Shown here in pieces: positions 1 through 8,755 of a stretch of DNA of 64,000 nt; positions within the stretch are counted from its first letter, which is position 1; every line of letters starts with the position of its first letter. Origin of the DNA: Gracilaria gracilis (taxonomy: Eukaryota > Rhodophyta > Florideophyceae > Gracilariales > Gracilariaceae); assembly GCA_030374805.1 (NCBI GenBank), contig JARGSG010000231.1, positions 248,001 to 312,000 of the forward strand, written 5' to 3'. A program made the position numbers and the translations under genes. The notes beneath the pieces are model-generated. The model saw nothing but the letters and a program-made list of their open reading frames with translations. It was not told where the DNA came from and searched no databases.

Positions 1-1837
1 CCGTGATGATAGGGTCACCAACGGTGCCAAGGCATAGACCATTATGTCCCGGTTTCAGCATGCTTACCTGTCCATTGGCCCACAAAAACCCTCCAGTTCC
101 AATATTGCTCCAAAAGAAAATTGAGCTCGATGCATACACAACAACATCTTTCTCAGCGGGATTGAATGTAAGTCCAATCACGGTGCGATTCACTCCAATA
201 GAGTTGCTCGTACACACATCCGAAACTTTCATATCCTTCGAAACAGCCATGGAATGAACAAACGAGTCCAAAGAAGTTAAATACATGCGTTGGTCAGGTC
301 CAAACTTGATGTTAGTAATAAGAGATATGCGGAATGTACCGCCATCCTTCGTCAGCACAGTCTCCTTGAAACGAATCGGAGGCAATGCATTATCAGCATA
401 AACAAACGGAAAAGCATTACTACCACCGTAGCGATTTCCCACGGTAACCTCAACGGTACCTGCCTTCTTTGCAGCAGGAACTTCCACGACCAGCATTTCA
501 TTAGAAGAGCGCATCCAATCCGGCACAACAGGTTCATCACCAAAGTAGACGTAAGGGTCGCTCCACAAGCCAACGCCAGTAAGTTTGAGCACGCCACCTG
601 CCTCCATCGTGGAGTTTTGAGGTGTGATTGAGGAAACCAACGGAAGTTGAGTAGCAAGGTCATGCAAGATGGGTGGATGTGGAGTTTGAACCAACTGTAA
701 TAAAGGTGGCGTATCGCCGTCCCACAGGTACAAGATCTGCACGCGTTGAATTCCAGATGGGATGGTAGTTTGAACGGATGTGGTTGAGGTTTCAGTACCA
801 AAGCTCTCCATGAGTACTTGATGTGCAAATGGAATCTCTAGAAGAGCACGCATGGGTCCACGATGTCGCACGGAAAGAAGCGACTCATCAGTTTGTTCAG
901 GAACATCCAGCGTGTATGCGCAGCGTAGTTGCAGGGGTTGAGAGCGAAGTTGAGACGGGATGTGGCGTAGGGAAGTGAAATCAATGTCTGACACACGCTG
1001 ACCGAAAATTGGCTTGAGTCCATTGACAACGTTATCCTCAATGCTGAAGGCATCAGTGGCAGAAGAAGTATAGTAATAACAATAAGCGCCAGGAGATGTA
1101 GAAGGCAAAACAGTAACGGTAGTAGTATCTTGATGCGTATTTCCAGCATCATCCTCAACGACAAGAAGGATGTTAGTTACGCCCACCTTAAACGACAAAG
1201 AAGGGGTGGACGATTCCGCAAGGAAATTGTTCTGACCATCATACCACTTCCATGATACAATGAGTCCCAAGCGACGTGTAGACGGGTCATAGTAATGAGA
1301 ATGTGAACGACTTCCATCTAACGTTACATATTCCTCGCCATCGCCATCCAAATCAGTAAGGTTATACGGGCGTCCAGGCACGGCGTGGGCGACATGATCA
1401 AACGGCACATCGGTATCATCTCCCAACGACGCATGACCAGGCTCTAAGCTGGTGTCCGTGAGCACGGAATCATGGTCGATTGGCGGCGGTGAAGCAGAGG
1501 GCTGGAAGCTGGACAACAGTCCCACGTTATCAATGGAAGAAGCGGCGTCTGAAGCATCGGGCGGTAGTGTGAGTGACACTTGGATCACATCCGGAGTGAA
1601 GGAAGGAAGAGGCGACTGTGAAAAGGTTGGAGGAAGTTGATTAAGCGCTGTGACGGGGGCTGAGTCGGAAGTGATGGGTGGGTTTTGCGACGCGGACGAT
1701 GATGTCTGGGTGGAAGATGACACAAGTTGTGGTTGTTCAGTGGCATCGCGTGAGACAAGAACAGCAGTTAAAGTGACGGCGATGGCGACAATAAACAGAG
1801 CGCCAAGGGCAAACAGCAGTCTTGAGCACGGAATCAT
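1..1837 (-). CDS. HIP-like (HIPL) multi-domain membrane protein, partial (C-terminus off left edge)
   Basis: The frame is open from an ATG at 1837 to the left edge (612 codons), with no stop or frameshift seen. The N-terminus is a signal anchor: hydrophobic residues about 8-28 (LLFALGALFIVAIAVTLTAV), then a long Ser/Thr/Pro-rich stretch typical of an extracellular linker. After it come a PKD-like segment, a PA14-like region, a TIG/IPT domain and the start of a glucose/sorbosone-dehydrogenase-type beta-propeller (ITNIKFGPDQRMYLTSLD). Order and sequence match the complete gene at 43310-45958, so the two are paralogues. In HIPL proteins the propeller is extracellular; substrate and enzymatic activity are unknown here. 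An alternative label is 'IPT/TIG domain-containing quinoprotein-like glucose/sorbosone dehydrogenase'. Family assignment is fairly sure, biochemical role is not. Confidence 0.85.
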   Translation of the reverse strand, partial: MIPCSRLLFALGALFIVAIAVTLTAVLVSRDATEQPQLVSSSTQTSSSASQNPPITSDSAPVTALNQLPPTFSQSPLPSFTPDVIQVSLTLPPDASDAASSIDNVGLLSSFQPSASPPPIDHDSVLTDTSLEPGHASLGDDTDVPFDHVAHAVPGRPYNLTDLDGDGEEYVTLDGSRSHSHYYDPSTRRLGLIVSWKWYDGQNNFLAESSTPSLSFKVGVTNILLVVEDDAGNTHQDTTTVTVLPSTSPGAYCYYYTSSATDAFSIEDNVVNGLKPIFGQRVSDIDFTSLRHIPSQLRSQPLQLRCAYTLDVPEQTDESLLSVRHRGPMRALLEIPFAHQVLMESFGTETSTTSVQTTIPSGIQRVQILYLWDGDTPPLLQLVQTPHPPILHDLATQLPLVSSITPQNSTMEAGGVLKLTGVGLWSDPYVYFGDEPVVPDWMRSSNEMLVVEVPAAKKAGTVEVTVGNRYGGSNAFPFVYADNALPPIRFKETVLTKDGGTFRISLITNIKFGPDQRMYLTSLDSFVHSMAVSKDMKVSDVCTSNSIGVNRTVIGLTFNPAEKDVVVYASSSIFFWSNIGTGGFLWANGQVSMLKPGHNGLCLGTVGDPIIT

Positions 1838-2610
1838 GTCGACGACCAAAAGAGACAAGAGGGCCGTCTCTCAGGTGGAGGGGGATGGGGAAACAAACAA
1901 ACTGAGGAAGGAAGATGGACGGGGGACGCTCAAAGAGGGTTCGTGCAAGACAGCAGGCTGTGAATGGTGAACGGTACGGTGCGCCCACGTTACACTCACA
2001 GAGAGCGGTGAAACAACGTTGACGAACGTTGCTTCGAGACGCAGAGCCGTTTACCGCCGCGTGGTGGCGCCACGCGCGGCGGCTGCACGTGATGCAGCTG
2101 CCGCCACGGGAGAGCCCGTGGTGCGCACACGCGCACCCCGCTTACAGCATCGTTTACGTACGAGTAACTTTGCTGTGAGTTCTCCGCGTGGCACGCGTCT
2201 TTTCTGTGGTATGGCGGATGACAGTGCGTGTGTTTTATGCGCGCATGCCATGTACGGCGCCCATGCGCAGGCCGTACCTGGTAACCTTACATATCGACTT
2301 GTTCGTGGCCGATGGATGGTGCGCCTGTCGAAGCGGCACCAGCCCACTTTTTAAGTGGGCTGACTCACATGATTGGCGCCGACGTTTCTCAACGTCCGAC
2401 TAGCCGCGACGGAGCAAAATTGGCTAATTTCATCGTCATGATGAGGCATAACAACCGAATCAGTCGTCAAACACGTACAGCGTACTGTAGCGCACTGTGG
2501 CAATCAGTCCAAACCCTACGCCGTTGATCACAACCGCAACGTCTGCCAGCTTGGCAAAGGGGCGAACCGCCGCCGCAAAGGGTTGGCGCCTCATGTTAAG
2601 CTTAACATCG
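1838..2610. promoter_or_regulatory. upstream region of the HIPL-like gene with clustered palindromes
   Basis: No convincing gene. The GC-rich part holds perfect inverted repeats: arms CGCGTGG/CCACGCG at 2058-2076, CCACGGG/CCCGTGG at 2104-2121, and 9-base arms around a TTT loop at 2341-2361. A 16-base palindrome centred on AAGCTT lies at 2593-2608. Overlapping frames exist on both strands at 2019-2354, as expected in GC-rich DNA, but none looks like a protein. The region probably includes the promoter of the minus-strand gene; that is inferred from position. Confidence 0.4.
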
Positions 2611-4491
2611 TTAGGTTAAGGGGGAAAACATTTGAACGTGGGACAGCGATGGCTGCACATTGCCCTGTGGAGCAATGTGCATGTGCTCGGCGCAGATGGC
2701 AGCCGCAGCTTGGCGCCTTTGTTGTATGATATGTACAACATTTTAGACGCGTTTCCTTGTTTTCAACCGCCTGCAAATTTTGCATATCAAGGGTAACCTT
2801 ACCAAGTGGCGCGTCGATAGTCGGCGCTGCAGAGCTTTTTCCACCACAAACTGCAATTTAAAAGCGTGGCGCGGTCTTTAAAAAATTTTAATCACACCGA
2901 TCATGACGATCTCGAGTGCCCCTCTCGTGGGCGGCACAAAGTGCTAAACATAGCCTGTGGGGACAGAACAGAACGAAACCAAACCTTCCTCACCGTCAGG
3001 CGAAGCGCATTCCTCACTTTCGCTACAACCAGTAGCGGCACCCAATGCACTTTTTCATTGTTTCAACCGTTTCATTGCAGCTCTACCCACAATAAACCAT
3101 CGTCCTCCGAATGCTCTGCTCTAAGAGTGGTCTTAGAAGAACATGCTGCCTTTCAGGCAATCCCATTCTTTTTCCCCTTTGCTAAACATTTTGCAACAAT
3201 GGAAACCATGCAACAACCATTCATGTCATTAATGAACTACCACTGAGCAATCTTTGTCCTGCAGCTTATTACATTACTCGAAAATCGTCCCCGCTCGAAA
3301 GATCCTCGTCTTCTTACAGCATGATTTGAAGCCGAATAGAGTTACGAAGGTAGATGATGGCTGTCTCGTAATCGATTGGAACCTTGACATGCCCTTCAAG
3401 TGGGGTGCGCAACCCCGGTACTGTTAGTATTTCTGCTCGTTCCTTTTCCAGCACTTCACAAAGACTCGGCACCCGAGATGTGTGTAACGTTTACCTGCAC
3501 AACTGACCGTACCGTTGGACTACGCCGGCCTTCGTATGAAATAAGATAACCCTTATTCCCCCCTGTAGGGAGACCAAACATACCTCTTCGTTATCCGATA
3601 ACGTTTACTTGGCGTACGATATATATAGATCAGTTGGTGAAAGGCAAAAAGCCAGAAAACGAATCAATGTTAATACAGCAATGATATGTGGATCGATAAG
3701 GAACTTTCGGTTGCATTTTTTGGGCTTGAAGGCAGAACCGCTGTGCTACATAACCATGACCACGCAAGTATTCTCAACATGATATATGAATGACTGTCAA
3801 AGTTGATAGAGACGAAATACAACTGTTCCACATGATGCCTCAGCATCGAGGGCGACGTGGTCTGTCAATATTGCCACCTCTCGAGATCTTGTTGCATATT
3901 CGTGTTACAGTAAAGAAGGATTCTTACTAAGTTGTAAAGAAGTGAGGTTGGCAAAGTAGCAGTGGCAGGTGTCACCGCCTTCCAGGAATACTTGCTCGAG
4001 GTGCTTGCTAGCTGAGTGATGGCCACGAGCAAAGCTCGTGACCGCTCATGACATGTACTTACCCAAAGCTAGTGGTGGGAGTTGCTCAAGTACTGACAGA
4101 GCCTCTGATGTGCAGCTTCGACACACTACAACAACGACTCGTTTCAGGGGGAGAATGGAACGTACCAAGGTAGTTGATAAAGACGCGTAGTGTTTGAGTT
4201 TGGGGCGTAATTGGTCAATAGCCATTGCCCATTGCCCGTAAACGTAGCTAAAAATGCTACATGTGACCGCAGAACGCCCTCGTGTTTCGGCAAGTGGTCT
4301 TCTCCATCCAAGGGTGCTTTAATTGAATTCCCGCTTCAAAGATAAGCTACTCATCAAATGCTACGGCAGCTTGTGAATTTCAAAGCTCACTACCAACTCT
4401 TGTAGTACGAAGGTAACTGACAAGACGTCACAGCTGGTAGTTTTCATTGCTTGAGTTGATGGCAACTGCAAACCTGACGAGAGCGGTGCCC

Positions 4492-4512
4492 CTGGCTCCA
4501 TGATGGAGCCAG
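4492..4512. repeat. perfect palindrome, 10-base arms
   Basis: The arms CTGGCTCCAT and ATGGAGCCAG flank a single G. A second short hairpin (CACGAGC, AAA, GCTCGTG) lies at 4024-4040. Such arms could be remnants of transposon inverted ends, but no coding part is attached. Confidence 0.6.
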
Positions 4513-4585
4513 ATGATCTTGTGCTGCAACCACACACTGCATGCTTCTAAATTTTAAACGTCATTGCCTGGCTCATGAGCGACAT

Positions 4586-4630
4586 CAATTTCATACGTCT
4601 CAATTTCATACGTCTCAATTTCATACGTCC
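4586..4630 (+). repeat. 15-bp tandem repeat, three copies
   Basis: Three adjacent copies of CAATTTCATACGTCT are present; the third ends in CC instead of CT. The near identity suggests recent slippage. It lies inside a non-convincing 158-codon frame (4575-5051), so I treat it as non-coding. Confidence 0.85.
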
Positions 4631-5322
4631 CACACGTGGATCAGCTCTGGCTAACAGCCGGGTGCACTTGCATATTGGCAGCTTACCACTACGTATGGCC
4701 TTTGGTGACTCGGGGGGGATTGTGAAACAGAAAAATCAAGAAACCTTCTCTTCATCTAGATTCGCAGTGGCGATTATCTTCTTTTTCATTCCTATTTATG
4801 CGACACCAACGCTTATGCACCTCACGAATCGTGAGTCACGATACGTTGCCCCAGGGCGCCCGGCCACCTTTGAAAGCGAATCTCCTCCATGGACAGCGAA
4901 CAAGTCAAAGGACAATATCCAAGTTTGGTTGGGTTATTTTCGGAGAAAGCGAATAAGAACCGTATATCCACTCACCTCTTGTTCCCATAACACTTCACTC
5001 TCTTCTTATCTCTCGTATAAGCAACAGTCTAATACTACAGCCTCAAGGTAAACTAACGAGAAAATGTGTTCCTGCTCTTGTCCGAGCTTGTGTGCGTGTT
5101 GCCCAATCAAGTCCAGCAGATCGATGAGAGAGAAAGAAGAGAGAAAGGAGAACATCTCTGTGGGGAGCTTTGTTCGCGGACCAGCCAAGCATTAAAGTTT
5201 ATGTGCTCTTTTTATTTCTAGTTCTGTTCCCTCCCTTTCTCTTTCATGCGCTTTATGAGAAGGTACATACTGTAGTTTCCGAATTGTCTGTTGAAAAGAC
5301 GTTCTTTCATTCCCAATCTTCT

Positions 5323-5345
5323 TCTTCTTCTTCTTCTTCTTCTTA
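5323..5345 (+). repeat. CTT microsatellite
   Basis: About eight CTT units in a row; a shorter TTC run lies near 5500-5517. On the minus strand it would encode a poly-lysine run in a frame with no other protein-like features. Confidence 0.8.
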
Positions 5346-5819
5346 ACGGCCAAAAAGTAGTGTAAGATATGAACTATAACCAGGCGCAAGAGTTACAATT
5401 TCTAATAAAGTTTTGGGTTCTTCCAGTGGAACATCCAGCCATCCACAAAGGGAAAAAGTAGCTGCCGGTGCGGAGACTGCTGCATCGCAATTTCGATCGC
5501 CTTCTTCTTCTTCTTCTCAAGTGTGGTTTATTACTCCTTATTTACATGTAGCCTTCTCTCCTGAAGATTCGATCGCCTACTATAGTCAAGGGCCAGCAGC
5601 TCTTGGGGAGGAGCGCAAAGACACAAAGAAATGTTGATAACTTATGTACAGAGGAAAGAAGTTGAAGGCCCGGTATGAGTCGTGTTTAGCCGTGTTTAGC
5701 AGGTAGGAAAAGGGTATGTGGAAAAAACGGTACAAGAAAGTCGGAAGTAGTTCAAAGCAAAAACGAAACCAATTTGTTCGTGGCCCGTCAGTCAAAAATA
5801 GTAGACTCATGATGCCTTT

Positions 5820-5867
5820 CTTCTCTTCTTTATTATGGTCTGCCGCCCCTGATTCCGAGGCGGCAGG
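5820..5867 (-). repeat. dispersed repeat copy A (shared with 42879-42926)
   Basis: Read on the minus strand, this 48-base segment matches 42879-42926 (plus strand) at about 41 positions by eye, including an identical core GCCTCGGAATCAGGGGCGGC. Both copies can be read as the same short peptide (PAASESGAADH), so the repeat may derive from the coding part of a transposable element. The surrounding minus-strand frames (5586-6106) have no recognisable domain. Confidence 0.6.
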
Positions 5868-7166
5868 TTTTTGCTCCTGCAAAAATATTGGACTTTATGA
5901 TTCCTACTCTCTTTTTCCCTCGCTGGTGCTTTTTGAGCACAAAACCCTAAGACGTCTTCGAAGACCGCAGGGCCGTATTTATGACTGACTACGGCGAAAA
6001 AGTTAATGACTTTGAATGACTGACTAGTGCTATAGCAGTAGTCAAAAAAATGGTCAAGATAGTCACAAATGTCTACAATAGCCTTCTGAAGCCACCGTAC
6101 GGACAATATGCGCCGTGAGATGATCCGTTTACTTCTTCATGATATCAGATTTCTGTTCCAACCGGCCGCCGTTCATCATCCAAAACTGTGCTTCTTTCTT
6201 TGAAAGCCTCTCCATAAATTGCCATACTCAACTCTGGTGTCTTTTCATCCCAGCTGTTTTGCAATCATGCCAAAGCAAACTCATCAAGGTGGTCAAACAG
6301 CATCGAAAATGATATGACTACTTTTTGACTACTTTGGCAGAGACTATCGTGAAATGGCTTGACTATCTGATTTTGAACCGTGAGAAAAAAGAAGTCACAA
6401 ATACGCCGCTGCTAAGACGCCTTTCATCCTTTTTGGAGAGGTCTGTACTATCTATCCTTTAAATAAAGTCAACATCATCATCTATCTCAGTACCAGATGA
6501 TGTTCCGGGAGCGCTAATTAGATGTGACCTCTTCCGGAACAATACAAGAAGGCCAAACCCTGGTGATTTTCAAAGTTAGTAAACGTTTCCCTTTAGTTTC
6601 AGAGCGGAAAGCTCCTCAGAATGTGAAACGCACTACATGTTTGAGGCAATCGTAGCAACGTACATGATGAATGTATGTTCTTTTATTCGTTCAGCAGTCA
6701 CAAAGCAGCCAATTTGTGCAGAATGGAAGGTGAAGAATGTAAATTACGAACATGCTCTACGTTGCAGCAAGTTCTCTCTCTCTCTCGCACTTTTGGCCAA
6801 AGGTTTGGCTTGTTTCAAGTACGGTTTCAGTTTGACGTCAGGAGTTCAATGCGACAATTTTTGGGAGGCCAATTTTTGGACCTGGCGACAATCAATAGGG
6901 ACAGTGTTTGATATCCCAAGACGATAAACTCTCCACCAAGGCCCACTTTGAGCCTGAATGCCACGACGCAGCAGGAATTCCTGAAAGTGAACAAATGCTA
7001 ATGCAGCATCAGCGAAGACTGTTCATTGAAGAAGTTAAAACTCATTCTGAACTTGGGATCCACAAGGCAACAACAATTTGTTAAACTGCTTTAAAGAACG
7101 GAAATGCATACTCTACACAATAAACCAGACTGCCAAATAACGACAAGAAACTGTTCAACAAGACAC

Positions 7167-8270
7167 CTATCGAAGTCTATATCGAAGTATGTTACATCTA
7201 ATAGCCATACTTCCATTGAATTTGTACTCGAGTCCAATATCCAAATCTCTCTCATTGTTCTTGTTTTGCTGAACAGCAATCACACCACTAATACACTCAT
7301 CTTTGTCCATGGGCATGGGTTGATCGAGGAAGAATATTGTTTGTTTCCAATGCGTCGCTCGATGCATCGGCCCCGTTCTGAGATGAATCTTCTTGGTGCC
7401 ATATGTGAATGAGACTGTAAAGAAACCCACAATAGCTTGTAGATGATTGCGTTTTAGCGCTCGTAATTGAAAGGTGCTTGCGAAACGAAGATCGGATGTG
7501 GTACATGTGGTGAGATCCAGAGATAGCACATTTTGAGTTGTGGTGGTTATATGATTGCTAGGAACAACCTCTATAGCAGGCTCACTAATAGAGAAGTTCT
7601 TCATACAAGACATGTCAAACCCTGAGACATCGTGCCAAAAGTCCAGCTTATCGGCTCTCAAATCAGAGTCATCACAGCCGCATAATGAAATGCAGGCATG
7701 GTCCGGGAACATGAGCCCATCAGGTTTAAGCCATGTGTCTCGGGCGCGAAGGACGGACGGCAGCATGAACTCATCAAGAAGAAAATAACCCATCCACTCG
7801 GAGACGATGATGTCAACCATCTCGGGGAGCTGTAGTTGCTCGACGCGCGACTCTATGACGGTAATTATGTCGGACAAGTCGTTCTTCTGCACTATAAGAC
7901 GCGTCTGATCGACAATATGTGAGCAATCGACGGCGTAGACTCGTGCGGCGCCAGCCTTGGCAGCGAAACAGCTGAGAATTCCGGTACCGCATCCTACGTC
8001 AAGCACAACCTTTCCTTGAAATAAGTGACTGTTTTGAAGGATGGCATTCCGGAAGGTATTGGTTCGCACGGAATCCTTGAGCATGGTTTCGTGAATGCCA
8101 AAATGGGCGTAGGAGTTAACGTAGTTAGGCGAAAAAGTCATGTCATAACAGCGCGCCTTGCCTTGCTCAATGACGCAAGGCTTGGAGTTGGGCGGCAGCA
8201 GGCGGTTGAAGACATTGGTAGCATGATAACGACTAAAGTGATTCTGCACGGGGGGGCGGGGCATATCCAT
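7167..8270 (-). CDS. protein arginine N-methyltransferase, PRMT1-like (type I)
   Basis: This encodes a 367-residue enzyme that transfers methyl groups from S-adenosylmethionine to arginine side chains of RNA-binding proteins and histones, in nucleus and cytosol. Visible motifs: YFxxY-region equivalent NSYAHFGIHETMLKD (about 52-66), SAM-binding motif I VVLDVGCGTGIL (88-99), the double-E loop SEWMGYFLLDE (E158 and E167), and a C-terminal THW loop (ATHWKQTIFF). Length matches PRMT1 (about 350-370). The frame extends upstream to 8528 but only from a non-ATG codon and with low-complexity Arg-rich sequence, so the ATG at 8270 (MDMPRPPVQN) is preferred. The post-I acidic residue is Asp (AVDCSH), where PRMT1 has Glu. 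It is head-to-head with the anoctamin gene. Confidence 0.95.
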   Translation of the reverse strand: MDMPRPPVQNHFSRYHATNVFNRLLPPNSKPCVIEQGKARCYDMTFSPNYVNSYAHFGIHETMLKDSVRTNTFRNAILQNSHLFQGKVVLDVGCGTGILSCFAAKAGAARVYAVDCSHIVDQTRLIVQKNDLSDIITVIESRVEQLQLPEMVDIIVSEWMGYFLLDEFMLPSVLRARDTWLKPDGLMFPDHACISLCGCDDSDLRADKLDFWHDVSGFDMSCMKNFSISEPAIEVVPSNHITTTTQNVLSLDLTTCTTSDLRFASTFQLRALKRNHLQAIVGFFTVSFTYGTKKIHLRTGPMHRATHWKQTIFFLDQPMPMDKDECISGVIAVQQNKNNERDLDIGLEYKFNGSMAIRCNILRYRLR

Positions 8271-8755
8271 GACGAAGGGGGGCGATTTGGAAAAAGAGTC
8301 AATGAAGAAGAGCGCTCGCAGTCGACGGCATTGCGACGTTGGGTGAGAGGCGTAGCAGTGGAACAAGAAGGTGAACACAACAGGGGGCGGCTCGTCGACA
8401 GATCGTGTCACACCACGCTGCAAGCGCCGTGCCGCGGGCGCACGTTGTGTAAGCGTATGTAAGCGCCACGTGTGCGAATGCGCGCGCGCACGCGACGTTG
8501 CGCCGCCGACACGCTCACGTGCGTGCACTGTCGAGAGAAGAGGCGCCGCTGTTCATTGGTCGCTTGTTCCGCTCAGCAGCTCGCAGCAGAGGTGGAGCCG
8601 CGTAACGGTAGCTGTTTCTCACTATCTACGCTCGCGCCACCGATGCAGTTGGGCGGTCCGCCATCGCACCGATCGCTGCTTGGAGCTTCGACTTGGAGCT
8701 TCGACTTCGCAACTGGCGAGTACCGACCAGCTGCGATACGCCTCGTACAGCTGTT
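8271..8755. promoter_or_regulatory. bidirectional promoter region, PRMT / anoctamin
   Basis: This 485-base gap separates two divergent start codons, so it must contain both 5' UTRs and promoters. It is more GC-rich than the flanks, includes a run of alternating GC (GCGCGCGCACGCGACG, near 8479-8494) and a CACGTG site near 8466. No gene is evident; overlapping GC-rich frames on both strands are ignored. Confidence 0.5.

Larger units (their letters stand above)
2611..7166. other. gene-poor interval with short repeats
   Basis: No reading frame here resembles a protein I recognise, and no tRNA-like cloverleaf was found by eye. The visible structure is repetitive: hairpins at 4024-4040 and 4492-4512, a 15-base tandem repeat at 4586-4630, a CTT microsatellite near 5323-5345, a duplicated 10-mer (CGTGTTTAGC) at 5681-5700, and a segment (5820-5867) shared with 42879-42926. 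The interval looks like intergenic DNA with mobile-element debris. Confidence 0.6.

Noticed and set aside
2019-2354. Overlapping frames of about 100 codons on both strands
   Set aside because: The GC-rich palindromic DNA removes stops by chance; Ala/Arg-rich translations show no domain and both strands are equally open.
5192-5389. Minus-strand frame with a poly-Lys run
   Set aside because: The Lys run is the CTT microsatellite read backwards; no protein-like context.
8271-8528. N-terminal extension of the PRMT frame
   Set aside because: It begins at a GTG, is low-complexity, lies in the divergent promoter and goes beyond the usual PRMT1 length.
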